Source: a bacterium (GTDB lineage Bacteria; Planctomycetota; B15-G4; JADJEK01). From it: a stretch of 6,797 bases of DNA. Within the stretch, counting starts at the first letter, position 1, and the number at the start of each line of letters is the position of its first letter. Made by a program: the position numbers and the translations under genes. The notes under the pieces are model-generated. The model was not told where the DNA came from. It saw nothing but the letters and a program-made list of their open reading frames with translations, and made no database searches. Positions 1 through 6,207 of the stretch are shown piece after piece. The DNA is taken from positions 1-6,797 of the forward strand of contig JAUIEL010000395.1 in the NCBI GenBank assembly GCA_030428825.1, given 5' to 3'.

Positions 1-447
1 CGGGCGGTCGGTCGCGATCGCGTCCTTCACGTAGTGGACGTACGGCTCGCCGGAGGTGTAACGGGCGAGCTTGGTCCGGATCCGGAGCAGGTCCGCGAAC
101 CAGTGGAACATCGAGCTCTCGTACCCGCGCCCGGCGGCGAGGCGGTCGACCAGCTCGTGACGCTTCGTCGGGGACGGATCGGTCCGGAACGCCTCCTCCT
201 CGGCGACGGTCGGGATCCTCCCCGCGATCGCGAGGGTCGTCCGCCGCAGGAACGTGGCGTCGTCGACGCGCGGCCCGGGGCGCGCCCCCCGCCGCGCGAG
301 GTCCGCCTCCACCAGGCGATCGAGCTCCCCGGCCCACCGCCGGACCTCCTGGAGGCTCGGACGTTCGGGCGCGGCCGGCCCCTCCGACGACTCGCCCGAG
401 GGGGCGAGCAGCAGCGGGAACAGGGCGAGGATCGACGGACGACGCAT
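1..447 (-). CDS. Secreted DUF1549-domain protein, N-terminal part (runs off left edge)
   Basis: This is the first 149 residues of a gene continuing beyond base 1. Residues 1-15 are a signal peptide (MRR, then the hydrophobic run ILALFPLLLA). From about residue 62 the text follows the DUF1549 pattern of planctomycete proteins: DDATFLRR, AIAGRIPT, DPSPTKRHELVDRLAA, then FHWFADLLRIR. Such proteins usually pair DUF1549 with a downstream DUF1553 and often carry an N-terminal haem-binding cytochrome domain. Here DUF1549 follows the signal peptide almost directly and no CxxCH is seen. Function of the family is unsettled; an extracytoplasmic role is inferred. Two adjacent ATGs (450 and 447) are possible. 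The GGAGG at 453-457 lies 5 bases from the ATG at 447 but only 2 from that at 450, so 447 is preferred. It is probably the last visible gene of the parA-lpxK operon. Domain call is firm; role is open. Confidence 0.85.
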   Translation of the reverse strand, partial: MRRPSILALFPLLLAPSGESSEGPAAPERPSLQEVRRWAGELDRLVEADLARRGARPGPRVDDATFLRRTTLAIAGRIPTVAEEEAFRTDPSPTKRHELVDRLAAGRGYESSMFHWFADLLRIRTKLARYTSGEPYVHYVKDAIATDRP

Positions 448-449
448 CA

Positions 450-530
450 TCACCTCCGGGGGCCGCCCCCACGCGCGGGCGCGGCCGGACCTCCGATGAA
501 ACCGGCCCCGAGGCGGCTCGGGGCGGTCAT
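450..530 (-). CDS. Possible 26-residue coupling ORF between lpxK and the DUF1549 gene
   Basis: A short frame starts with ATG at 530, overlapping the lpxK stop as ATGA, and ends with a TGA at 452-450 that overlaps the next ATG as TGATG. A GGAGG at 535-539 sits 4 bases before its ATG, and its own last codons carry the GGAGG used by the next gene. The peptide (begins MTAPSRLGAGFIGG, ends GGGPRR) is Gly/Pro/Arg-rich and matches nothing I know. It would let ribosomes pass from lpxK to the DUF1549 gene without a gap. It may equally be a chance frame in GC-rich spacer, and the same bases form a hairpin. Confidence 0.3.
   Translation of the reverse strand: MTAPSRLGAGFIGGPAAPARGGGPRR
505..524 (-). 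terminator. Hairpin just after lpxK, terminator-like but without a real U tract
   Basis: Read on the minus strand, GCCCCGAG, a CCGC loop and CTCGGGGC form a perfect 8-bp GC-rich stem starting two bases after the lpxK stop. What follows is CGGTTTC, only three T in a row, so intrinsic termination would be weak. It may partly attenuate transcription into the DUF1549 gene, mark an RNA-processing or stability point, or be chance in GC-rich DNA. Confidence 0.35.
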
Positions 531-1588
531 TCTCCCTCCGGATCGTCGATTTCGAAACCGACGACGCGAGCGAGGACGGCGCGATCGGCCGCCGAGAGCC
601 GCGGGACGATCCGGGGCGCCGCCAGCGGGACCAGCCCCCTCCAGGCGGCCGCGCCCTCGAGGCGGACGAGGTCCTTCTCGGTCGTCACCACGCACGCCGC
701 CCCGAGCGCCGCGGCCTCCGCCTCGAGCGAGCGGACCTCGGCCGAGGTGAACGCGTGGTGGTCCCCGAAGTCGGCGGCGCGGACCGGGCGCGCCCCGAGC
801 GAGCGGACGGTCTCGACGAGCGAGCGGCCGTCCGCGATCCCCGAGAAGACGAGGACCTGCGCCCCGTCGAGCGAGGGGGGCTTCGCGTCGCCGGCGGAGA
901 GCACCTCGCGCACGACGTGGTCCTCGCGGAGGATCGGCACGTCCGGGGCGCGCGCGCGGACCGCCGCCTCGGCCCGGGCGAGCGCCTCGTCGCCGGCCCG
1001 GGAACATCGCGTGAGCACGACCGCCGTCGCGCGCGAGAGCCCGGACGGCGGCTCGCGGAGCCGGCCGGCCGGGAGGAGCCGACCTCCGCCGAACGGGTCG
1101 GCCGCGTCGAGCAGGACGAGGTCGACGTCGCGCGCGAACCTGCGGTGCTGGAACCCGTCGTCGAGCAGGAGGAGATCCGCCCCGTCCGCCGTCGCCCGCG
1201 CCGAGCCCCGGACCCGGTCGCCGTCGACGACGACCGGGACGTCCGGCACGAGCCGCGCGTACAGACGCACCTCGTCCGGCGGACCGGCGGCCCCCCGCGG
1301 GAGGTAGCCCCGGGTCAGGATCGCGGGCCGGCGGCCGGCGCGGCGGGCGGCGGCGGCGAGCCAGGCGACGATCGGCGTCTTGCCGGTCCCCCCGGTCGTG
1401 AGGTTGCCGACGCAGATCGAGGGGACCGACGCCCCCCGGCTCGGCAGGACGCCGCGGTCGTACAGCCGGTTCCGAAGCCGGACCACCCCCGCGTACGGCA
1501 GCGAGGCGAGCGAGAGGAGGCGACCGAACCCGCCGCCGCGCGCCGCGAGCTCCGCGGCGCGGGCGCGGGCGGACCGGGCCTCGATCAG
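527..1588 (-). CDS. lpxK: Tetraacyldisaccharide 4'-kinase (lipid A 4'-kinase)
   Basis: LpxK phosphorylates the 4' position of the lipid A disaccharide precursor using ATP at the inner membrane, in the Raetz pathway. With the start chosen here it is 353 residues (E. coli LpxK is 328). Landmarks: an N-terminal membrane-associating stretch FGRLLSLASLPYAGVVRLRNRLYDRG (split around 21-46), the P-loop GNLTTGGTGKTP at 61-72, TRGYLPRG at 92-99, the Walker B-like LDDGFQHRR at 142-150, FSGIADGRSLVETV at 248-261, FGDHHAF at 274-280 and TTEKDLVRL at 302-310. All LpxK hallmarks are present, so activity is likely. No ATG, GTG or TTG lies in frame near the expected N-terminus. A CTG at 1588 overlaps the upstream stop (CTGA) and gives an N-terminus beginning xIEARS, like MIEKIW of E. 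coli; I take it as the start, inferring translational coupling. The GTG at residue 35 would delete part of the conserved N-terminus. Confidence 0.93.
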   Translation of the reverse strand: MIEARSARARAAELAARGGGFGRLLSLASLPYAGVVRLRNRLYDRGVLPSRGASVPSICVGNLTTGGTGKTPIVAWLAAAARRAGRRPAILTRGYLPRGAAGPPDEVRLYARLVPDVPVVVDGDRVRGSARATADGADLLLLDDGFQHRRFARDVDLVLLDAADPFGGGRLLPAGRLREPPSGLSRATAVVLTRCSRAGDEALARAEAAVRARAPDVPILREDHVVREVLSAGDAKPPSLDGAQVLVFSGIADGRSLVETVRSLGARPVRAADFGDHHAFTSAEVRSLEAEAAALGAACVVTTEKDLVRLEGAAAWRGLVPLAAPRIVPRLSAADRAVLARVVGFEIDDPEGE

Positions 1589-2502
1589 CCCCCGGTCCCG
1601 GAGAGCGGGATCGGCTTCGGCGCCGTCTCCGACACCTTCTCCGGCTCCGGCGCCTCCCCGGTCAGCGGGGGCGGGAGGCGGCTCGCCTCCTCCGCCGTCG
1701 GCCGGTCCGGATCGATCTCCGACGCGGCGCTCTTCGCCGTCCCCGCCGGACCCGAGCGCTCCCCGGGCGCGACGAGCTTCCCCGCCTGCTCCGCCGCCGC
1801 CTCGGCCGCGATCCTCTTCTTCTCCGCCTCGAGCCACAGGTCGTACGCCGGCTTCCATTCCGAGTAGCGATCGAGCCATTCCCGCTCCCGGTCGGTGAGC
1901 GGTTGGTTGTCCAGGATCACCGACTGATGGTAGAGCTGCGTCTTCTTCGCGGGAATCCACCCGTCCTCGGGAGGGTACGCGTCGAGCAGCTCCTTCTGGG
2001 TCTCCGTCAGCTTCCGATCGAGCGACAGGGCCGCCTTCTCCGCGGCCGCGGCCGCCGCCTCGGCCGCCGCCGTCGCGCGCCGCGAACGCTCGTCGTACAC
2101 CTTCGCCAGCCGGGCGCGCTCCTTCTCCCACTTGTCCGAGCTCGACGTCGTCCGCGCCCGCTCACGCTCCTTCAGCTCGTCCTCGGTCAGCGTGCCGGTC
2201 CGCTCCAGGGTGACGAACTCGCTCGCCTTGAACGAGATGCTCCCCGACAGGCCGTTGAACCACCTCAGCTCGATGCGGCTCCGGGCGTCCCAGTCCGAGA
2301 GGTCCGCCGCGACGCCGTCGTCGAACAGCCCCGCGGTCCGGTCCGAGCGGACGACGACGCCGCTGTAGCGCGCCCCCGAGCGGGTGACCGCCTCGACCGT
2401 CCAGGCGGCCGGTCCGTCGACGGGCGCCGCGCCGGCGTCGCCTCCGAGGAACCCGACCGTCGCGCTCCAGAGTCCCGCCGCGAGGATGCCTCGCCCCACC
2501 AT
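1585..2502 (-). CDS. Secreted or periplasmic coiled-coil protein of unknown function
   Basis: A 305-residue protein that I do not recognise. Residues 1-27 look like a signal peptide (MVGRGILAAGLWSATVGFL, possible cleavage after AGA). Residues 33-102 read as a small beta-rich domain (WTVEAVTRSGARYSGVVV ... FKASEFVTLERTG). Residues 105-175 are highly charged and Ala-rich, with a probable coiled coil through an Ala run at 143-154. A Trp/Tyr-rich block follows at 175-225 (AYPPEDGWIP ... EREWLDRYSEWKPAYDLWLE), a second helical charged stretch to about 242, then a Pro/Glu-rich tail, probably disordered. The start ATG at 2502 has GGAG at 2509-2512, six bases upstream. It begins 13 bases after the parA stop and its TGA overlaps the lpxK start, so it is in the operon. 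An envelope role is inferred from signal peptide and position only. Confidence 0.8.
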   Translation of the reverse strand: MVGRGILAAGLWSATVGFLGGDAGAAPVDGPAAWTVEAVTRSGARYSGVVVRSDRTAGLFDDGVAADLSDWDARSRIELRWFNGLSGSISFKASEFVTLERTGTLTEDELKERERARTTSSSDKWEKERARLAKVYDERSRRATAAAEAAAAAAEKAALSLDRKLTETQKELLDAYPPEDGWIPAKKTQLYHQSVILDNQPLTDREREWLDRYSEWKPAYDLWLEAEKKRIAAEAAAEQAGKLVAPGERSGPAGTAKSAASEIDPDRPTAEEASRLPPPLTGEAPEPEKVSETAPKPIPLSGTGG

Positions 2503-2515
2503 GTCCGTCTCCGCA

Positions 2516-3613
2516 TCAGGACGGTCCGGGCCCCCCGCCGTCGGCCTGGACCGGATCGATCGCGGTCGGCGCATCCGGCCGCGTCCCTCCCTCATCGGCA
2601 GGGGGGGCGTCCGGCTGGAGCGGTTTCTCGGGTTCCTCGGGGGCGTCGGGGGCGGGGCGCCCCTCGGACTCGGGCGGGGCGGACGGGGCGGCGGCCGCAC
2701 CTTCCTCGGACGCGGCGGCGTCGGCGGATTCGACCGACCCGGAGGCCTCCTCGACCTCTTCGGCCTCCTCGGTCGCGGGGGGCGCGGCGGCCGGGGGCGG
2801 GCCCGAGCGGAGGAGCCGCTCCATCGCGTCGGCGGGGACGACCCCCTCGTGTCGGCGGAGGAACTCGATCGTCAGGGCCGCGTAGTCGGCGGCGCCGTTC
2901 GAGTCGGGCGCGTAGTCGAAGATCGTGCGCGCCGCGGACGGCGCCTCGGCGAGCTTCACGTTCTGCCGGACGACGCCGCGGTACAGGACGTCGCCGAAGA
3001 CGTTCTCGACCTCCTCGCGGACCTCGTGCGAGAGGCGCGCGTTCCCCTTCCACATGCAGATGACGATGCCGGCGAGTCGGAGGCGGTCGTTCAGCCGGTT
3101 CTGGACCAGGCGCTGCACCTCGACGAACTTCGCCATCCCGGAGAGCGCGAAGAACTCCGCCTGGATCGGGACGAGCGCCTCGTCGGCGGCGGTCAGCGCG
3201 TTCACCGCGAGGAGACCGAGCGACGGCGCGCAGTCGATCAGGACGAAGTCGGCGGCCAGTCCGTCCGCCTCGGCGCGGGCGAGCGCGTCGCGGAGGATCG
3301 ACTCGCGGCCGATCTCCGACGCCAGCTCGATCTCGACGCCGGCGAGGTCGTCGCCGGCGGGGACCACGAAGAGGTTCTCCTCGCCGGTCTCCCGGACCAG
3401 CTCCGCGATGGGGCGCCGGTCGCGGAGGAGGTCGTACGTCGTCCCCTCGTTCGCGTCGCCGGTCGGCTCGAGGTGGCTGGTGAGGTTCGCCTGCGGGTCG
3501 AAATCGAGGAGGAGGACGCGGTTCCCGAGCCGCGCCAGGCCGGCGCCGAGGTTGACGGTCGTCGTCGTCTTCCCCACGCCTCCCTTCTGGTTGATGACCG
3601 CGACCGTGAGCAA
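2516..3613 (-). CDS. parA: ParA/Soj-family ATPase with long acidic C-terminal tail
   Basis: ParA-type ATPases dimerise on ATP and bind DNA nonspecifically to position chromosomes, plasmids or large protein assemblies. This 365-residue protein has the deviant Walker A KGGVGKTTT at 10-18 with signature Lys10, the A' motif LLDFDPQAN at 35-43, Walker B FVLIDCAPS at 123-131, and the Soj-like C-terminal box VKLAEAPSAARTIFDYAP at 219-236 followed by SNGAADYAALTIEF. The canonical fold ends near residue 255. The remaining 110 residues are an acidic, Pro/Ala/Glu-rich and probably disordered tail that ordinary Soj proteins (about 255 residues) lack. The start is TTG at 3613: an in-frame stop upstream and no ATG/GTG between leave no better choice, and AAGGTG at 3618-3623 is a fitting ribosome site. 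No parB or parS-like repeat is visible in the window. It leads the operon into a secreted protein and lpxK. Confidence 0.93.
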   Translation of the reverse strand: MLTVAVINQKGGVGKTTTTVNLGAGLARLGNRVLLLDFDPQANLTSHLEPTGDANEGTTYDLLRDRRPIAELVRETGEENLFVVPAGDDLAGVEIELASEIGRESILRDALARAEADGLAADFVLIDCAPSLGLLAVNALTAADEALVPIQAEFFALSGMAKFVEVQRLVQNRLNDRLRLAGIVICMWKGNARLSHEVREEVENVFGDVLYRGVVRQNVKLAEAPSAARTIFDYAPDSNGAADYAALTIEFLRRHEGVVPADAMERLLRSGPPPAAAPPATEEAEEVEEASGSVESADAAASEEGAAAAPSAPPESEGRPAPDAPEEPEKPLQPDAPPADEGGTRPDAPTAIDPVQADGGGPGPS

Positions 3614-3617
3614 CGCG

Positions 3618-3623
3618 CACCTT
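3618..3623 (-). promoter_or_regulatory. Ribosome binding site that supports the TTG start of parA
   Basis: AAGGTG on the minus strand, with AAGG six bases before the TTG at 3613. The parA frame has a stop about 45 bases upstream and no ATG or GTG in between, so this site fixes the rare start codon. Confidence 0.6.
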
Positions 3624-3651
3624 CGTCGGACGAGGAGGATGTGTCCGATTC

Positions 3652-3680
3652 ATTGTGTAGACTCGCCGGGATGGTTTCAA
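3652..3680 (-). promoter_or_regulatory. Sigma70-like promoter of the parA operon
   Basis: On the minus strand, TTGAAA (3680-3675, five of six to TTGACA) is followed by exactly 17 bases and CACAAT (3657-3652, four of six to TATAAT). Transcription would start near 3645 and leave a leader of about 30 bases ending in the AAGGTG site before the parA TTG. This is one of the few AT-rich patches in the window. The -35 box lies inside the first codons of the divergent TPR gene, so the two promoters overlap. Not experimentally supported. Confidence 0.5.
3658..3663 (+). promoter_or_regulatory. Candidate -10 box (TAGACT) for a leaderless TPR-gene transcript
   Basis: TAGACT ends 7 bases before the ATG at 3671, which would put the transcription start on or next to the start codon. 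No convincing -35 is present. The ATG has no Shine-Dalgarno, which fits a leaderless mRNA. It abuts the -10 box of the opposing parA promoter. The competing view is a GTG start at 3641 served by GAGGAGG at 3632-3638. Confidence 0.3.
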
Positions 3681-4981
3681 ACCCCGAAGACGCGCCGACG
3701 CCGGAGTCGCTGCTCGGCGCGGCCCAGGAGCGGGTCGAGGCGAAGGACCTCCGCGGCGCGTTCCGGGCCGTGCTCGACCTCCTGACGCTCGCGCCGCTCC
3801 ACCCGGAGGGGCTGCCGGCGGCGGCGAAGCTCGCCGCGCACCTCGGCTCCCGCGAGGACGCCGACCGGTTCGCCGACGTCGCCGCCGACCCGGGCGACCC
3901 GCAGGCCCTGTACGACCTCGGGTTCACGCTGGTGGAGCAGCACCGCCCCGTCCTCGGGGTCCGCTACCTCGAGCTCTGCGCGGAACGCGAGCCGGACCAT
4001 CCGCTCGTGCGGTACGAGCTCGGCTACGCGCTGTTCCAGGCCGGCGAGTTCGCGGCGGCGCTCCCCCACCTCGCCCGGACCGCGGCCGACGCGTCGATCG
4101 CGGGGCCCGAGCCGTTCGCGGCCGGCCTGCTGATGGTCGAGTGCCACCTGCACCTCGGGGACCTCGACGCGGCGCGCGAGGCGTTCGACTCGATCGACGC
4201 GAGCGGCGACGAACAGGCCGACGCCCAGCTCGACGCGGTCGCCGCCATGATCGGCCGCGCCGCCCGGGTCCTCGGCCGCGGGCGGCTCGACGCGCGCGAC
4301 TGGTACTTCGTCGAACAGGGAGGCGCGACCCTCCGCGTCGACCACCAGCTCCCGCGCGGGATCGTCGGGGTCGACTGGATCGCGGACGTCCTCCTGCGTC
4401 TCGAGGCGCTCCTGCCGGCGCTCGACGTCGAGCCCGAGCGCGTCGCCGCCGCGTCGCCCGAGACCCGGCCGATCGCCGCCGCGCTCGCGTGGCGCCTCGG
4501 CGCCCAGCTGGTCGAGTTCGATCCCCACCCCGACGCCCCGACCCTGTTGGTGGCGAAGGATCCGGCCGAGCTCGAGCCTCTCCTGCCGAGCCTCCGGCAG
4601 CACGACGAGGACGTCGACCTGTTCGTCCTCACGCTCGACCCGCGCGTCGACCAGGCGATCGCCCCCGAGGTGATCGGGTTCTTCTCCGGCGGGGTGCAGC
4701 TCCCCTGGGAGGAGCGGCTCGCGATCGAGGGGCGGACGAGCGACGACGTCGCGGTCCGCCGCATCGCCGCGGACGACGCGATGCGAGAAGGCGCCGACCG
4801 CATGCTCGTCGCCGCGATGGAGGAGATGGACGGCGACGGGGAGAACCGGGACGAGCTCGAACGGTACTTCTCCGCCCTCTCCGGCGACCTGGTGCTCGGG
4901 AACGCCGACGCGCACCCGGCGCGGCGGGTCTACGCGGTGCGTCAGGTGCCGCGGACGTTCGAGGCGCCGGGCGGCGTCTGA
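3671..4981 (+). CDS. TPR-repeat protein with unrecognised C-terminal domain
   Basis: A 436-residue cytoplasmic protein without signal peptide or membrane segment. Residues 12-175 are helical repeats of TPR type: LLGAAQERVEAKDLRGAFRA near 14, ALYDLGFTLVEQHRPVLGVRYL at 79-100, LVRYELGYALFQAGEFAAAL at 112-131 and GLLMVECHLHLGDLDAAREAF at 152-172, each fitting the W/L-G-Y-A-F-A-P spacing. From about 205 (LDARDWYFVEQGGATLRVD) to the end is a mixed alpha/beta region with alternating hydrophobic strands (TLLVAKD, DLFVLTLDPR, VIGFFSGGVQLPWEER), which I cannot assign to a family. TPRs usually mediate protein contacts, so a scaffold or partner role is inferred. Start is uncertain: ATG 3671 has no ribosome site, while an in-frame GTG at 3641 has GAGGAGG close by and would add ten residues. 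Divergent from parA, convergent with the next gene. Confidence 0.85.
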   Translation: MVSNPEDAPTPESLLGAAQERVEAKDLRGAFRAVLDLLTLAPLHPEGLPAAAKLAAHLGSREDADRFADVAADPGDPQALYDLGFTLVEQHRPVLGVRYLELCAEREPDHPLVRYELGYALFQAGEFAAALPHLARTAADASIAGPEPFAAGLLMVECHLHLGDLDAAREAFDSIDASGDEQADAQLDAVAAMIGRAARVLGRGRLDARDWYFVEQGGATLRVDHQLPRGIVGVDWIADVLLRLEALLPALDVEPERVAAASPETRPIAAALAWRLGAQLVEFDPHPDAPTLLVAKDPAELEPLLPSLRQHDEDVDLFVLTLDPRVDQAIAPEVIGFFSGGVQLPWEERLAIEGRTSDDVAVRRIAADDAMREGADRMLVAAMEEMDGDGENRDELERYFSALSGDLVLGNADAHPARRVYAVRQVPRTFEAPGGV

Positions 4982-5007
4982 CGACCGGCGCGCGCTCCGG
5001 ACCGACG
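4982..5007. other. Convergent intergenic gap
   Basis: Only 26 bases separate the stops of the TPR gene and the opposing pseudopeptidase-like gene. I see no strong hairpin with a T tract on either strand here, so any terminator must be weak, bidirectional, or Rho-dependent. Confidence 0.6.
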
Positions 5008-6201
5008 TCAGTCGACGACGGCGCGGAGGTCGAGCCGTCCCGAACGCTCGTCGACCCACCGCACCGATCGTCCCTCGCGCCGGGCCGACGACCGGACGGC
5101 CCCGGCCTCGTCGATCGCGCGGACGGCCGTCTCCCCGACGTCCATGACGATCGAGATCCCGTCCCCCGCGACGGTCCGGTGGAAGCGGCGCTGGAACACC
5201 TTCCGGAGCGCGTCGATCGCCTCCGCCGCGTCCGCCTCGTCGTCGAAGACGACCTCCCACTCGAGGACGCGCACGTCGCCCCGGCGCCAGACCGTCGCCC
5301 GGTCGCCGTCCCAGCCGCGCGCGACCCGGACCGCGCGGACCGGATCGCCCGCGAGCCGGACGAACGCTCCGACGCCGAACTCGCCGAGCGTGGTCGAGGC
5401 CTCGGTCTCGAAGCCGGTCGGGAGGCGAGCGCCGAGCGACGACGCGGGGACCGTCACCGGCTCGTCCCTCGCCTCGAGGTACGCCCGGCGCGGATGGAGG
5501 AGCTGTTCGGTCGACCCGGGCGGCGCGAGCGAGGCGCGATCGACCGCCTCCCACCCTCCGTCCGCGTGGACCGCCCGGAGGAACGCCTCGCCGTCCTCGG
5601 CCAGCAGCCGACCCCACGCGGAGACGAGCGGCGGCGGAGTCGGCTCGGCGACCGTGAGATCGTCCGTCTCGTCGAGGCGCTCCGCGATCGCCGTCGCCAG
5701 GTCCGCGACGACGAGCGACCGGAGCCACCGGACCTCCCCCTCGACGAGCGCCGCCCGCGCGAGCGCCGCGTCGTCGTCCGGCGCCGCGCCGTCCGAGGCC
5801 GCGGCGCGACGCGTCACGACCGCGCGGACCACGGCGTCGACGAGGTCGAGACGGCGGCGGAGGACCGAGGCCCCGGTCGCGACGAGGACCCTGTCGCCGT
5901 CGGCCGCCGCCGCGCGGTCGCGCCGAGGTCCGGGAACGTCCGACGGGCCGAGGAACGAGTCGAGCCCGAACGCCTCGACCACCGCCGGGCGCGCGAGGAA
6001 CCCCCGCGGCGGCTCGCGACCGGAGGCCCCCACGACGTGCTCCGCCGCGACCGCCTCGACGACCAGCGGCGGCGCGACCGGGGCGCCGCGCCACGCCCCG
6101 ATCCGCGCCTCGACCCGCCGCACCCACGCCTCCGGACCCTCGTCGGCGAGGGCGGCGACGGCGGCGCAGAGGAGCACGAGCGGGCCGGCGGGAGGGAACA
6201 C
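5008..6201 (-). CDS. Secreted metallopeptidase-like protein lacking HExxH (probable pseudoenzyme)
   Basis: A 397-residue protein with a short signal peptide (PLVLLCAAVAALA then DEG, cleavage after about 19). Its order of motifs matches, from memory, a bacterial and archaeal family of putative zinc peptidases: a helix normally reading (L)xHELxHALQDQ, then ALVEGD, then GGWxAVxxAxxxPPxSTEQxLHPxxY, then a C-terminal GWxGDR...W...xDxExDA segment. Here ALVEGE is at 151-156, GGWEAVDRASLAPPGSTEQ at 215-233 with LHP at 235-237, TTLGEFGVGAF at 270-280, ARGWDGDRATVW at 294-305 and EWEVVFDDEADA at 314-325. The expected zinc-binding helix reads LVDAVVRAVVTRR (120-132): both His and the catalytic Glu are gone. 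Hydrolysis by the classical mechanism is therefore unlikely; a binding or structural role outside the cytoplasm is inferred. Start is GTG at 6201 without a ribosome site; no earlier ATG, GTG or TTG is available. Confidence 0.82.
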   Translation of the reverse strand: MFPPAGPLVLLCAAVAALADEGPEAWVRRVEARIGAWRGAPVAPPLVVEAVAAEHVVGASGREPPRGFLARPAVVEAFGLDSFLGPSDVPGPRRDRAAAADGDRVLVATGASVLRRRLDLVDAVVRAVVTRRAAASDGAAPDDDAALARAALVEGEVRWLRSLVVADLATAIAERLDETDDLTVAEPTPPPLVSAWGRLLAEDGEAFLRAVHADGGWEAVDRASLAPPGSTEQLLHPRRAYLEARDEPVTVPASSLGARLPTGFETEASTTLGEFGVGAFVRLAGDPVRAVRVARGWDGDRATVWRRGDVRVLEWEVVFDDEADAAEAIDALRKVFQRRFHRTVAGDGISIVMDVGETAVRAIDEAGAVRSSARREGRSVRWVDERSGRLDLRAVVD

Positions 6202-6207
6202 GGCGGA

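Noticed and set aside
34..1867. Long plus-strand frames opposite the DUF1549 gene and lpxK
   Set aside because: They overlap two genes with clear family motifs on the minus strand and translate to Arg/Pro-rich text without signals.
2041..2090. Tandem GCC/GCG-rich repeat
   Set aside because: This is the codon run for an Ala-rich coiled-coil segment, not a DNA repeat element.
1588..2131. N-terminal extension of lpxK to about 534 residues
   Set aside because: The extra part is the shadow of the secreted coiled-coil gene in another frame (Gly/Glu/Arg-rich), and LpxK proteins are about 330-360 residues.
2502..2700. Longer start for the coiled-coil protein, inside parA
   Set aside because: The added stretch is Arg/Pro-rich antisense-like text read out of frame in the parA tail. 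The ATG at 2502 has a ribosome site and is followed by a signal peptide.
2384..3670. Long open frame on the plus strand running into the TPR gene
   Set aside because: It lies antisense to parA, whose motifs are unambiguous, and its text is low-complexity Gly/Arg/Asp. Absence of stops is a by-product of very high GC. Only the part from 3671 (or 3641) is a gene.
3677..6127. 816-codon open frame on the minus strand
   Set aside because: Antisense to the TPR gene and out of frame with the metallopeptidase-like gene; the translation is Arg/Gly/Ala-rich with no domain pattern.
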